A DNA stretch of 42,695 nt from Deltaproteobacteria bacterium RBG_16_49_23 (GCA_001798855.1 MGQQ01000118.1:1-42695); one strand, 5' to 3'. Counted from the first letter of the stretch, positions 1 through 8,825 are shown. The notes: generated by a model not told the origin, from the sequence alone. Numbers and translations are program-made.

Positions 1-325
1 CATTATGGAAGGGCTGGGGTGGGTCAAGAAGGGGCTGGTCGATATTTCCGTTGATGTGGAACACATTCCCGGAGAGATCGGGCGGCCTGCCCCTTTTATG
101 ATCTTTTATGCCATGACCCAGCTTAACATTCAGAGTGTCCATGAGGTGATCAAGATCGGGGATACCCCTGCGGATATGCTGGAGGGGCGCAATGCCGGAT
201 GCCGGGGCGTCATCGGCGTTTTGAGCGGTCCCCGCCCGGTGACGGACTGGGGGAGATACTGGCATACCCATGTGATTCCCAGCGTGGCGGATCTTCCGGA
301 GCTGATCGAAAAGGAATTTTTCTAA
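1..325 (+). CDS. Phosphonatase-like HAD hydrolase, C-terminal part (5' end outside window)
   Basis: Only the last ~106 residues are present; the reading frame is open to the left edge, so the start lies outside. The fragment carries the late HAD motifs: GRPAP (basic motif III region) and IGDTPADMLEGRNAG, the acidic Mg-binding motif IV. The remainder, ending in HTHVIPSVADLPELI, resembles the C-terminus of phosphonoacetaldehyde-hydrolase-like (PhnX-like) proteins more than generic phosphoglycolate phosphatases. Family members hydrolyse a C-P or C-O-P bond in the cytoplasm. The neighbouring class III PLP enzymes and the ABC importer of the 2-aminoethylphosphonate type fit an aminophosphonate pathway, but that link is inferred. 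The nucleophile motif and the cap domain that would decide between phosphonatase and phosphatase lie outside the window. Confidence 0.75.
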   Translation, partial: IMEGLGWVKKGLVDISVDVEHIPGEIGRPAPFMIFYAMTQLNIQSVHEVIKIGDTPADMLEGRNAGCRGVIGVLSGPRPVTDWGRYWHTHVIPSVADLPELIEKEFF

Positions 326-384
326 GAACTAAAAAACAAACTAAAAATAGTTGATGCTTGAAAATTGACGACATCCAAAAACTT

Positions 385-606
385 AATCCCTCCCCCTTGA
401 GAGGCTGTGTCGCAATGTGGGAATTGGGATGTTTGTCATTCTGAACCCTTCGCTTACTGTCACTCTGAGCGAAGCGAGGAGTCTATCTTTTCCGCTCAGG
501 GTAAACTCCATGAAGAATCTAATGATTTCAACTGAATCGATCATAGAGATTCTTCGGCTATCGCCTCAGAATGACATTACGACACAGTCTCTGAAGGGGA
601 GGGATT
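385..606. repeat. MITE-like inverted-repeat element, copy 1
   Basis: This element fills most of the 375-bp gap between the HAD gene and the aminotransferase. Its ends are inverted: AGAGGCTGTGTCG at 400-412 and CGACACAGTCTCT at 580-592 match at 12 of 13 positions, and the similarity extends outward to AATCCCTCCCC at 385 and its complement ending at 606. The interior holds a second nested inverted pair built around GAGCGAAGCGAGGAGTCTA and its diverged complement near 545-575. A 75-codon ORF at 417-644 lies within it and does not look like a real protein. A second element with the same termini but different interior lies at 18966-19160. Confidence 0.75.
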
Positions 607-700
607 ATTTAAGTGTATTTCTTATCTATTTAATCGTTTCCTAATCGGTGAAATCAGTGATTTCTGAACTTATTCAGACATCACAAGAAAGGAGAAGTCC

Positions 701-2041
701 ATGGATCCCTTAAGGGTGGCTCAAAATGAAAAGGATTATGTCTTTCATAGCTGGATGGCTCAGAAGGATTTCAAACCCCTTATCATCACGGGGGGGGAAG
801 GGGCGGTCTTCTGGGATGAAAAAGGGAAGAGGTATCTCGATTTTTCTTCCCAGCTCTTCAATGTGAATGCAGGGCACCAGCACCCCCGGATCATCGAAGC
901 GATCAAAGAGGAGACGGAGAAGATCTGTTATGTGGCTCCCGGATTTGCAAACGAGACACGTGCGGAGCTGTGCCGGATGCTTGCGGAGATCACTCCCGGC
1001 GATTTGACAAAAAGCTTTCTTTCCTGCGGAGGGGGAGTGGCCAATGAGAATGCCATTAAGATGGCCAAGGCCTATACGGGAAGATCAAAGATTATCTCCA
1101 GGTGGCGGTCGTTTCATGGAGCAACCTACGGCGCCCTGTCGATTACAGGAGATCCGAGAAGGCTCCCGAATGAGCCGGGGATTCCGGGGATCATCCGGGT
1201 GTGGGATCCATTCTGTTATCGATGTTTCTTTGGCAAGACCTACCCGGAATGCAACGTTTTCTGCGCGGATCAGATCCGGGAAGTGATCGAAGTAGAGGGG
1301 CCCAGGGAGGTGGCGGCCATCATCGTCGAGCCGATCACCGGAAGCAACTGCCGGATCGTGCCTCCCGATGGCTATATGCAGCGGCTCCGAAAGATCTGCG
1401 ACGAGTATGGGATCTTATTGATTGCCGATGAAGTCATGACCGGTTTTGGAAGAACGGGAAAGTGGTTTGCCTGTGACCACTGGGATGTTGTTCCTGATAT
1501 TATGACGCTTGCCAAGGGGATCAATGGAGCCTATCTGCCCCTTGGAGCGACCGTGGTCAGGGAAGAGATCGCAGATCACTTTGAGGACCATATGTATTAT
1601 GGCGGATTGACTCAGTTCGGGAACCCGATCGCCTGCGCTGCAGGCATTGCTGCGATTAAGGTCTATCAGGAAGAGGGGATGATAGAGAATTCCCGGGTCC
1701 TGGGAAAGAAGTTGATGACCACCCTTGAAAGGATGAAAGAGAAACATCCCAGCATTGGCGATGTGCGGGGATTGGGCCTTTTTGCCGGGATTGAGTTTGT
1801 CAAGGATCAGAAGACCCGGGAACCCTTGGTCCCCTGGACAGTAGAGACCTATGAGAAAAAGGATCCCAGCATTGCTGCCGTATTGAACTATTCCAAGGAA
1901 AACGGCGTTTCAGGTTATTCCCGGTGGAACGTGATCTTTATCGCACCCCCTCTCTGCATCACGGAAGAGCAATTGATGGAGGGATTATCCGTCATCGATA
2001 AAGCCTGCCGCCTTGTGGATGAAGCCGTTTCGAAGAAATAG
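701..2041 (+). CDS. Class III PLP-dependent aminotransferase (omega-amino acid/taurine-pyruvate type or PbfA-like)
   Basis: 446 residues, the usual length for this family. The start ATG follows AAGGAG with good spacing. The fold signatures are in order: the LSCGGGVANENAIKMAK phosphate-binding segment near residues 107-123, FHGATYGALSITG near 138-150, the IADEVMTGFGRTG segment with PLP-N1-binding Asp243, and TLAKGINGAYLPLGA with Lys272 as the Schiff-base lysine. The closest family feel is taurine/beta-alanine:pyruvate aminotransferase. The same fold also includes the lyase PbfA, which acts on 1-hydroxy-2-aminoethylphosphonate, relevant given the phosphonatase-like gene upstream and the importer downstream. 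Which reaction applies cannot be told from sequence alone. It is followed after 29 bp by another class III enzyme, so the two are probably co-transcribed. Confidence 0.88.
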   Translation: MDPLRVAQNEKDYVFHSWMAQKDFKPLIITGGEGAVFWDEKGKRYLDFSSQLFNVNAGHQHPRIIEAIKEETEKICYVAPGFANETRAELCRMLAEITPGDLTKSFLSCGGGVANENAIKMAKAYTGRSKIISRWRSFHGATYGALSITGDPRRLPNEPGIPGIIRVWDPFCYRCFFGKTYPECNVFCADQIREVIEVEGPREVAAIIVEPITGSNCRIVPPDGYMQRLRKICDEYGILLIADEVMTGFGRTGKWFACDHWDVVPDIMTLAKGINGAYLPLGATVVREEIADHFEDHMYYGGLTQFGNPIACAAGIAAIKVYQEEGMIENSRVLGKKLMTTLERMKEKHPSIGDVRGLGLFAGIEFVKDQKTREPLVPWTVETYEKKDPSIAAVLNYSKENGVSGYSRWNVIFIAPPLCITEEQLMEGLSVIDKACRLVDEAVSKK

Positions 2042-2070
2042 AACGTCAGGGAAAGAGAGGAGGTCAAAAG

Positions 2071-3339
2071 TTGAACCCGGTTGACCTTTCGTTCCGATTT
2101 TTTCCAGGCGGTTCCCTTGGAGAATTCAACCTCACGAGGGAGCTTTCCACCGTCCTCTCCCATGGCAAAGGGTCAAAGGTCTATGACGTCTTTGGAAAGG
2201 AGTTTATCGATTTTTCGATCTCCTGGGGTTCTGTCATTTTAGGCCATGCCCATCCCGCCATTATCAAAGCTGTAAAAAAACAGATCGGAAAAGGATCGAG
2301 TTTTTCCTATATCACAGAGCAAGCGCTCGGTCTGGCCGAGGAACTGAACCGGGCGATCCCCTGCGCTGAAAAGATTCGTTTTGCCGCCTCCGGAACAGAG
2401 GCCACTTTCTATGCCATACGATTCGCGAGGGCTTTCACAGGGAAGACAAAAGTGGTGAAGTTCGAGGGAGCTTATCATGGCGCCCACGATATTGGCGTTA
2501 TGAGCCTCTTCCCTCAGAGCCTCCTCCCTTTTCCCCAACCTGAACCTACCTCTGCGGGTATATCCAAGCAGATTGAGAAAGAGGTGATCATCGCTCCTTA
2601 TAATGATCTGGGGACAACCCAAGAACTCATGGAGAAGAACGAAGGGGAGATTGCCTGTGTCATCATGGAGCCTCTTCAGCGATGCACCCCTCCCGTCAGA
2701 GGTTTTCTTGAGGGAATCAGGAAGATCACGCAGGAGAAAGGCATTCTTCTCATCTTCGATGAAGTGGTCACCGGATTCCGCCTTGCCTATGGGGGGGCTC
2801 AGGAGTATTATGGAGTGGTTCCGGATCTTGCCGCTTTTGGAAAGGCGTTGGGAGGAGGGCATCCCATCGGGGCCATCTGTGGAAGAGCGGATATCCTCGA
2901 TCTCTGCGCGGAGTCCAATCTGGGCGGAGAAGCCTATGTCTGGTTTGCCTCTACATTGGCAGGAAATCCTGTCTCAGCGGCTGCCAGCCTTGCTACCCTG
3001 AAAGAACTTCGAAAGCCAGGAACGTATGAGCGGCTTCATGATCTTGGACGGAAATTAAGAGAGGGGTTTCAAATACTCCTTCGGGAGCTGGAGATCCCTG
3101 GCCAGGTGTTGGGAGATGGCCCTCTCTGTCAGGTCCTCTTCACCGAAAGGCCGGTCATCGATTACCGGACGGCCTTCCTGGCCGACCGTCAGAAGGCGAG
3201 AAAGTTTGCCCTGAGATTGTTTGAAAAAGGAATCTTTTTAAATCCCATGGGGACAAAGCTCTATCTCTCCCTGGCCCACACGGATGAGGATATCCAGAAA
3301 TTAATCGACATCAGCCGGAAGGCGCTTGAGGAAATGTGA
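2071..3339 (+). CDS. Glutamate-1-semialdehyde aminomutase-like class III aminotransferase
   Basis: 422 residues starting at TTG, preceded by AGGAGGT with about 7 nt spacing, which supports this start; no ATG fits better. The protein has the GSA-aminomutase-like pattern FPGG near residue 11, IRFAASGTEATFYAIRFAR at 102-120, FEGAYHGAHD at 131-140, LIFDEVVTGFRLAYGG with Asp230, and AAFGKALGGGHPIGAICG with Lys258 as the PLP lysine. True HemL normally sits with tetrapyrrole genes; here it follows another aminotransferase and precedes an ABC importer, so a catabolic or biosynthetic role on an amino compound is more likely than heme synthesis. Aminomutases and amine:pyruvate transaminases of this subgroup cannot be separated by eye. 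Confidence 0.85.
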   Translation: MNPVDLSFRFFPGGSLGEFNLTRELSTVLSHGKGSKVYDVFGKEFIDFSISWGSVILGHAHPAIIKAVKKQIGKGSSFSYITEQALGLAEELNRAIPCAEKIRFAASGTEATFYAIRFARAFTGKTKVVKFEGAYHGAHDIGVMSLFPQSLLPFPQPEPTSAGISKQIEKEVIIAPYNDLGTTQELMEKNEGEIACVIMEPLQRCTPPVRGFLEGIRKITQEKGILLIFDEVVTGFRLAYGGAQEYYGVVPDLAAFGKALGGGHPIGAICGRADILDLCAESNLGGEAYVWFASTLAGNPVSAAASLATLKELRKPGTYERLHDLGRKLREGFQILLRELEIPGQVLGDGPLCQVLFTERPVIDYRTAFLADRQKARKFALRLFEKGIFLNPMGTKLYLSLAHTDEDIQKLIDISRKALEEM

Positions 3340-3384
3340 GAGGGCAGGTAACCCCCCAGTTACGGGTTCAAGTAATACCAATGA

Positions 3385-3485
3385 ACTCTTATCCCCCTCT
3401 TTGGCAAAGAGGGGCGAGGGGAGATTTTACCAACATTTTTTTAAAATCCCCCTTTATCCCCCTTTTCCAAAGGGGGATAAAAACA
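3385..3485. repeat. C-run/G-run dispersed hairpin repeats, two tandem copies
   Basis: The gap between the aminotransferase and the binding-protein gene contains two neighbouring copies of a repeat in which a CCCC(T)CTTT-type arm faces an AAAG(A)GGGG arm: one around CCCCCTCTTTGGCAAAGAGGGG and one around CCCCCTTTTCCAAAGGGGGA. Related copies lie at 8826-8937, 10555-10595, 32112-32152 and 32330-32370. The hairpins may act as terminators or mRNA stabilisers between the two operon parts; this is inference. Two overlapping ORFs (3326-3580 and 3336-3527) run through the repeat and are not credible genes. Confidence 0.6.
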
Positions 3486-3625
3486 ACCATCACCGAGGTA
3501 TTACAAGGGCAGAAGGACTTTTTTTGACTTTTTTTCTAATATTGATAGAATGGCATCAGAAGGGAGGTGACTGGAGGTAGCATTTAAAACGAAGGATATT
3601 AAAAACTTGAAAGGAGGAGAAAGGT

Positions 3626-4621
3626 ATGAGAGGAAAGTTGGGTTTAGCAATGTTTATAGCAATTCTTTCTGTAGCATTCATGATGAATCATGCCCAGGCA
3701 CAGAACGTCAGAGCCTACATGGGCCTCTCACCGGAGAACAATGTTAAAGTCGTTAACTTTGTTAAAGAAAAAACGGGGATTTCCATCCTGCAGACTTTCC
3801 AATCCTTTGGAGAGATTGAGGCGAAGGTCAAATCCGAAGCGCCAAATTTTAATGCCGATATGATCACAGGCTGCGGGTCTCCACTTGCCTTTATGGCCAA
3901 GAAAAACGGATGGTCTGTGGCTTATGATTCTCCTGAATGGAAGGGCATGACCTCCGAGTTCATCGATAAGGAGAAATTCTGGTTTAATATTTCCAATTTC
4001 TCCTTCGTTTTAGTCGGGAATCGGGATAAGTTAAAAGAGAAGGGATACGCCATGCCGAAGAGCTGGAAGGAGCTTCTGGATCCGAAGTGGAAGGATCAGA
4101 TTGTCATGCCTTCACCCTTTAGCTCAGGGACAGCCAATATGATCCGCTTCTCCTTCCTGGCCCTCTATGGAGAAGAACAGGGATGGAAGTTCATAGAAGC
4201 CCTGGATAAAAATATTCACCACTACACCCGGAGCGGAAACGCCCCCACTGATTTAGTAGGAAGAGGAGAGTTTCTCCTGGGGATCACATCGGACGAGAAT
4301 GTCAAAGACAGGCTTGATAAGGGTTTCCCGCTGCTTTGGGCTGTGCCGGAGGAAGGCATTGGCTATGATGGAACCTTTGCGATGATTCTCAAGGGGACGA
4401 AGGTCATGGATGTCTGTAAGAAAGTGATTGATGTCTTCGGGACTCCTGAATTCAGCAATATGATGGCCAAGATGGGCTATGTCACCCCCCGCCCGGCGCC
4501 CAACGCTCTTTACGGTGATAAGACGCCCAAATATATCAAGTTGGACCTCGGTTATGCGGCAGAAATGCGGCCGAAATGGAATGATGTCTGGAAAGAGAAA
4601 TTCAGGACCGAATTTAAATAA
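3626..4621 (+). CDS. ABC transporter extracellular solute-binding protein, family 1 (iron/2-aminoethylphosphonate type)
   Basis: 331 residues with an N-terminal signal peptide of about 25 residues (hydrophobic stretch ending NHAQAQ), so periplasmic. The mature protein has the two-lobed family-1 pattern seen in AfuA/FbpA and PhnS proteins: an N-terminal VRAYMGLSPEN strand, NADMITGCGSPLAFMAKK, the KSWKELLDPKWKDQIVMPSPFSSGTA hinge region near residues 147-172, and a C-terminal FGTPEFSNMMAKMGYVTPRP. A strong Shine-Dalgarno (AAGGAGGAGAAAGGT) precedes the ATG. The next two genes supply the permease and ATPase, making a complete importer. Iron, phosphonate and other organic anions are all handled by this family; the neighbouring phosphonatase-like and PLP genes favour an amino-phosphonate or similar substrate (inference). 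Confidence 0.88.
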   Translation: MRGKLGLAMFIAILSVAFMMNHAQAQNVRAYMGLSPENNVKVVNFVKEKTGISILQTFQSFGEIEAKVKSEAPNFNADMITGCGSPLAFMAKKNGWSVAYDSPEWKGMTSEFIDKEKFWFNISNFSFVLVGNRDKLKEKGYAMPKSWKELLDPKWKDQIVMPSPFSSGTANMIRFSFLALYGEEQGWKFIEALDKNIHHYTRSGNAPTDLVGRGEFLLGITSDENVKDRLDKGFPLLWAVPEEGIGYDGTFAMILKGTKVMDVCKKVIDVFGTPEFSNMMAKMGYVTPRPAPNALYGDKTPKYIKLDLGYAAEMRPKWNDVWKEKFRTEFK

Positions 4622-4641
4622 AAGATTGTTTGAGGAGAAAG

Positions 4642-6339
4642 ATGGCAAAGGCGGAAATCCTTTCCATTCCCCAAAGGAATCTCTGGGAAAAGATCAAAAC
4701 CTTTATCAATGCGGAGTTGATCCATATTCTTGCCGCCATTCTCTTTCTGCTTCTTGCCATCTTTCTCCTCTACCCCATCCTCGCCGTCCTCATCAAAAGC
4801 ATCAAAAGCCCTGATGGGTTGACCCTTTCGTATTACGCCAAGTTTTTTGTAAAGGGCTATTATTTTCAATCCCTCCTCAATACCCTCATGCTCGGTTTTA
4901 TTAATACCGTGGTCTGTTTGACGGTGGGCTTCTGCATGGCTTATCTCACAACCCGGGGCCCCCTGTCTCTCCGGAAACCGCTAAAATTTATTGCCATGAT
5001 GCCCCTGATTGCTCCGCCGTACCTCTTTGCCATTTCCCTCATCATTCTTTTTGGCCGCAATGGCATCTTGACCATGGCGCTCGGATTGAAATGGAGCATC
5101 TATGGTTTCAGCGGCGTAGTCATTGCTCAGACGCTTGCCTTCATCCCTTTGGCTTATCTCATGATTGAGAATACACTCATGTCTCTCAATCCGAATCTGG
5201 AGGAGAGCGCTTACGATTTGGGGGCTTCGGAAACAAGGATTATTCGGACGATCACCATTCCTTTACTCGCTCCGGGAATATTAAAAGCCGGTCTCCTTGT
5301 GTTCGTGATGACCATTGCTGAGTTTGGAAATGCGGCCATTCTGGGAGGGCGGACGCCCTTTCTCGCGCCGGACACCTATCAGATGATTATCGGCGAGGCC
5401 GACTTTGAGATGGGAAGTGTTTTATCCGTCATTCTCATTATTCCCTGCATCATCATCTTCTTCCTTCATAGCTACCTGCTCACCGGAAAAAAATTTACGA
5501 CGATCGGGGGGAAACCGGTTGCTTCTGAGCCAAGAAAGATGACTCCCCTTGTAAAGATCCCTTTTCTCATCATCAGTTGCCTTGCCGGACTGGTCATCCT
5601 CATTTCTTTTGGAGTCGTTTTTATCTCTTCTTTCACAAGACTTCTGGGCGTTAAAAATGAGATCGTTTTCAGTCACATCTTAAACTTCGATTCGAACCGG
5701 GCGATCTATAACAGCATCCAGGTTTCTCTCATCGCCGCCTTCATCGGGGCCATCATCGGTACGCTCCTCGCTTATGTCATTGTACGGGGGAAATTTTTTG
5801 GCCGAACCTTTATTGAGATGGTCTCTCTTTCAGGGTTTGCCCTTCCTGGAACGGTCATCGGAATAGGGTATCTGCTCGCCTTCAATACCCCCCCCATCAA
5901 ATTGACAGGAGGCATCATGATCCTTGCTCTGAATTGTGTCTTCCGTTTCCTTGCTGTGGGAGTGGAGGCAGGGATCAGCAAGCTCCATCAGATCAATATC
6001 GAAATCGAAGAGGCATCTGCGGACCTGGGAGCAAACTTCATGACCACCTTTTATAAGATTGTGTTGCCCATCATGTTTCCTGCCTTTATTGCAGGATTTA
6101 TTTACACCTTCATGACTGCCATCGTTTCCCTGAGCGCCGTGGTCTTTCTTGTCAGCCCGGGATTTGAACTGGCTGCGGTGAAGATCTTTGATGCAGCGGC
6201 TTATGGTGAAATCGGGATCGCTTCAGCAACCACGATGAAATTGGTGGTCATTGTCATTTTCTGCATGGTCATTCTCAACTATATTACCAAGAAGACAGGA
6301 TTCGATGTGTCACAGAAGAAGCGGAGTGTAACCGTATGA
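4642..6339 (+). CDS. ABC transporter permease with two fused permease domains
   Basis: 565 residues from the ATG at 4642, which follows GAGGAG at short spacing; a TTG 12 nt upstream would add only MRRK and is less likely. Two homologous membrane halves are joined in one chain. Each carries the cytoplasmic EAA loop that docks to the ATPase: EESAYDLGASETRIIRTITIP near residue 187 and EIEEASADLGANFMTTFYKIV near residue 454. About a dozen hydrophobic helices are visible. Fused permeases of this size are typical of the Fe3+ (FbpB/AfuB) and putative 2-aminoethylphosphonate importers. It lies 20 bp after the binding-protein gene, and its stop codon overlaps the start of the ATPase gene, so translation of the two is probably coupled. 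Confidence 0.9.
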   Translation: MAKAEILSIPQRNLWEKIKTFINAELIHILAAILFLLLAIFLLYPILAVLIKSIKSPDGLTLSYYAKFFVKGYYFQSLLNTLMLGFINTVVCLTVGFCMAYLTTRGPLSLRKPLKFIAMMPLIAPPYLFAISLIILFGRNGILTMALGLKWSIYGFSGVVIAQTLAFIPLAYLMIENTLMSLNPNLEESAYDLGASETRIIRTITIPLLAPGILKAGLLVFVMTIAEFGNAAILGGRTPFLAPDTYQMIIGEADFEMGSVLSVILIIPCIIIFFLHSYLLTGKKFTTIGGKPVASEPRKMTPLVKIPFLIISCLAGLVILISFGVVFISSFTRLLGVKNEIVFSHILNFDSNRAIYNSIQVSLIAAFIGAIIGTLLAYVIVRGKFFGRTFIEMVSLSGFALPGTVIGIGYLLAFNTPPIKLTGGIMILALNCVFRFLAVGVEAGISKLHQINIEIEEASADLGANFMTTFYKIVLPIMFPAFIAGFIYTFMTAIVSLSAVVFLVSPGFELAAVKIFDAAAYGEIGIASATTMKLVVIVIFCMVILNYITKKTGFDVSQKKRSVTV

Positions 6340-7430
6340 GTTCTAATCAATCCATTCCAATGCTAATGCTCAATGACATCCATAAGTTCTATGATCGTCT
6401 CGAAGTTTTAAAGGGCATTTCCCTGGATGTTACAAAAGGGGAATTGGTGACCTTTGTGGGGCCCAGCGGATGTGGGAAGACCACCTTGTTAAGGGTCATT
6501 GGTGGGTTTACTCCTTTTGATTCCGGAGAGGTGATTCTGGATGGACAGAGAATCGACCATCTGCCCCCCAATCTGAGAGACACCCGGATCTGTTTCCAGA
6601 ATTATGCTCTGTTTCCTCATATGACCGTGGCTGAAAATATCAGCTATGGGCTGAAGATTAAGAAATGGAAGAAGAATAAGATTCAGGAGAGAGTAGAGGA
6701 GTTGCTCCGTTTGGTAAAGTTGGAAGGGCTCGGAGGGAGAATGATCGACAAGCTAAGTGGAGGCCAGCAGCAGCGGGTTGCCGTGGCCCGCGCCCTGAGT
6801 CTGGAGCCTAAAGTGTTGCTGCTGGACGAGCCGCTCTCCAATCTGGATGCGAACCTAAGACTGACCATGAGGGGGGAGATACGGAAACTACAGGAGCGAT
6901 TGAAGATTACCACGATCTTTGTCACCCATGACCAGTTTGAGGCCATGAGCATCTCCGACCGAATTGTCGTGATGAAGGAAGGGGTCATCCAGCAGATCGG
7001 TTCTCCTATCGAAATCTACGAACGGCCCGAGAATGAGTTCATCGCTTCTTTTGTGGGATATGTTAATTTTTTGGATGGCGTCGTGGAGAGAGTCGATCTC
7101 CGGCCCGATATGGCCACGGTATCGACCCCTGTTGGGGAAATCAACTTTGTCCCGGAGAGGAATTTTAACGTTGGGGATAAGGTGAAATTGGTGATTCGGC
7201 CTGAGACCATTAACATGTCCCGGTCAGAACCAGCAAATGGCGATAATATCTTACAGGGGGAAGTGGAGATCGGGATGTATGTGGGTTCGTTGGCCAAATA
7301 TACGGTACAGGTGAAAGGCGAGAGGATGATTATTGACCAGACGAATCCCCGGGAGACGGGAATTTTTAAGGAGAATGAAAAAATTTATCTGACCATTCCT
7401 AAAAATATCCACGTTCTGAGGAAAAATTAG
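6336..7430 (+). CDS. ABC transporter ATP-binding protein (importer ATPase with TOBE domain)
   Basis: 364 residues; the ATG overlaps the permease stop as ATGA. The nucleotide-binding domain is complete: Walker A GPSGCGKTT at 42-50, Q-loop FQNYALFPHMT near 87-97, ABC signature LSGGQQQRVAVARAL at 140-154, Walker B LLLDEPLSNLDA near 161-172, and the switch histidine in VTHDQ near 198. Residues ~235-364 form the regulatory TOBE-type extension used by sugar, iron and phosphonate importer ATPases. Its position ties it to the binding protein and fused permease just upstream, completing a three-gene importer. It probably works as a homodimer on the cytoplasmic face of the permease. Confidence 0.93.
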   Translation: MSSNQSIPMLMLNDIHKFYDRLEVLKGISLDVTKGELVTFVGPSGCGKTTLLRVIGGFTPFDSGEVILDGQRIDHLPPNLRDTRICFQNYALFPHMTVAENISYGLKIKKWKKNKIQERVEELLRLVKLEGLGGRMIDKLSGGQQQRVAVARALSLEPKVLLLDEPLSNLDANLRLTMRGEIRKLQERLKITTIFVTHDQFEAMSISDRIVVMKEGVIQQIGSPIEIYERPENEFIASFVGYVNFLDGVVERVDLRPDMATVSTPVGEINFVPERNFNVGDKVKLVIRPETINMSRSEPANGDNILQGEVEIGMYVGSLAKYTVQVKGERMIIDQTNPRETGIFKENEKIYLTIPKNIHVLRKN

Positions 7431-7455
7431 ATCCTTCGCGACATGTTTTAAGCTA

Positions 7456-7569
7456 CAGTAAACCCATCCCCCTCCTAACCTCCCCCTTGAAGGGGGAGGA
7501 ATCACGCGAAGCACGTGACAGTTTCCCTCCCTTTCAGGGGGAGGGGAAGGGTGGGGGTGGGGTTTACTG
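7456..7569. repeat. Small inverted-repeat element with C-run/G-run interior
   Basis: The ends CAGTAAACCC (7456-7465) and GGGTTTACTG (7560-7569) are exact reverse complements. Inside are CCTCCCCCTTGAAGGGGGAGG (about 7478-7500) and a second CCCTCCCTTTCAGGGGGAGGG hairpin. Immediately after the right end comes an imperfect run of the hexamer CTGACA/CACTGA (7567-7592). Similar interior sequence recurs at 10260-10400. The element separates the ATPase gene from the saccharopine-dehydrogenase-like gene. Confidence 0.65.
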
Positions 7570-7626
7570 ACACTCACACTGACACTGACACTTTTATTTT
7601 CGAATGAACGGAGGGAGTCTAAAACG

Positions 7627-8790
7627 ATGAAAGTATTATGTCTGGGAGGAGCTGGTAAAATTTGCCGTGAGGCGGCCCATGACCTTGTCGAATTTTCTGA
7701 TTTTAAGACGATCACCATTGGCGATTTAAATGAGAAGGCTGGCCGAGAAGTGATGGAATGGCTCAACGACGCCCGGGTCGATTTTAAAAAGGTCGATGTG
7801 AATGACAAGAAAGAGACAGTGAAACTGATGCAGGAGTATGAGATTGTCATGGATGGCACCACTATCTCCCTTAACGATCAAACGACCGCCTGCATTGGGG
7901 AGGCAGGCTGCCATGGCATCAACCTCAACGGTTTCGGGGAGGAGTATAAGTATGACCGGCTCTTCAAGGATCATGGTAAGACCCATGTCCCCGGATTTGG
8001 CATGACCCCCGGGACCACTGATATGATGGTGAAATATGCAGCCGATCAGATGGAAACGGTCGAGATTGTCCGTGTCAGCCACGGGGCCTTCCGGCCCATT
8101 GCGTTTTCAGCGTCAATCACGGAGACGACGACTTATGAATACGCCCCGAATCTTCCCGGCCGTGTGGTTTACGAAGACGGCAAGTTCATCCAGGTCCCGC
8201 CTTTTGCAAGACCCAGAGAGATTGAACTCCCCGCGCCCTATGGGACCCACCCTCAATATATTATTCCCCATGCGGAGACGAAAACGGCGGCCCAGTATCT
8301 CGCCAATAAAGGCGTGCGATTGATCGAAGTCCGCGGCACCTGGCCTCCAAAGAATATGCAGTTGATTAAAGCCCTCTATGATTGGGGTTTCATGCGCAAC
8401 GAGAAGGTGAAGCTGGGAAGTTCCGAAACCGGCATACTGGATGCGATCGGAGCTTACTTAATGCAGGCCCCTGAGGGCCAGACAACGGATCTTTATGGAT
8501 ATGCCCTTCATGTGGAAGTCATCGGCGCCAGGGATGGGAAAAAGGTTCAGCATATCCTGACCCATACCCATCCTGCTTCGGATGGGTCGGTGAAAGGTTG
8601 GGAGAAACTGAGGGCTTATACACGATGCGTGGGCATCCCCATGGCCATCGGGACACAGATCCTTGCCTCCGGCAGGGTTGAAGCCAAAGGCGTCATTATC
8701 CCGGAACTCGCCTTTGATCCATCGGAAGTTTTCAAGGAACTTAAAAGAAGGAAGATTTGTATCCACGAGAAGATCCATCCGGTCTCTTAA
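7627..8790 (+). CDS. Saccharopine dehydrogenase-like NAD(P)-dependent oxidoreductase
   Basis: 387 residues; the ATG follows GGAGGGAG. The N-terminus MKVLCLGGAGKICREAAHDL has the glycine-rich dinucleotide-binding turn of the saccharopine dehydrogenase/LYS9 superfamily, although the usual GxGxxG reads GGAGKI. GDLNEKAG after the second strand and the VPGFGMTPGTTDMMVKYAADQ segment near residues 120-140 are typical of the family's domain boundary. The C-terminal half holds the mixed alpha/beta catalytic domain. Family members catalyse reversible amino acid/2-oxoacid condensation or reduction in the cytoplasm. Its place after an amino-compound importer and two PLP enzymes suggests a step in the same pathway, but the substrate is unknown. 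The repeat element at 7456-7569 may separate it transcriptionally from the importer. Confidence 0.82.
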   Translation: MKVLCLGGAGKICREAAHDLVEFSDFKTITIGDLNEKAGREVMEWLNDARVDFKKVDVNDKKETVKLMQEYEIVMDGTTISLNDQTTACIGEAGCHGINLNGFGEEYKYDRLFKDHGKTHVPGFGMTPGTTDMMVKYAADQMETVEIVRVSHGAFRPIAFSASITETTTYEYAPNLPGRVVYEDGKFIQVPPFARPREIELPAPYGTHPQYIIPHAETKTAAQYLANKGVRLIEVRGTWPPKNMQLIKALYDWGFMRNEKVKLGSSETGILDAIGAYLMQAPEGQTTDLYGYALHVEVIGARDGKKVQHILTHTHPASDGSVKGWEKLRAYTRCVGIPMAIGTQILASGRVEAKGVIIPELAFDPSEVFKELKRRKICIHEKIHPVS

Positions 8791-8825
8791 AGTGGTTCTT
8801 GCTTTTGTGTGGGTGTTTTCCCCCT

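Noticed and set aside
417..644. 75-codon ORF between the HAD gene and the aminotransferase
   Set aside because: It lies within the inverted-repeat element 385-606, has no recognisable domain, and its sequence follows the repeat structure.
2239..2862. 207-codon minus-strand ORF
   Set aside because: It is antisense to the class III aminotransferase, whose motifs are complete; no protein family is recognisable in the antisense frame.
3326..3580. 84-codon and overlapping 63-codon ORFs after the second aminotransferase
   Set aside because: Both run through C-run/G-run repeat copies and have low-complexity Pro/Gly/Lys-rich translations.
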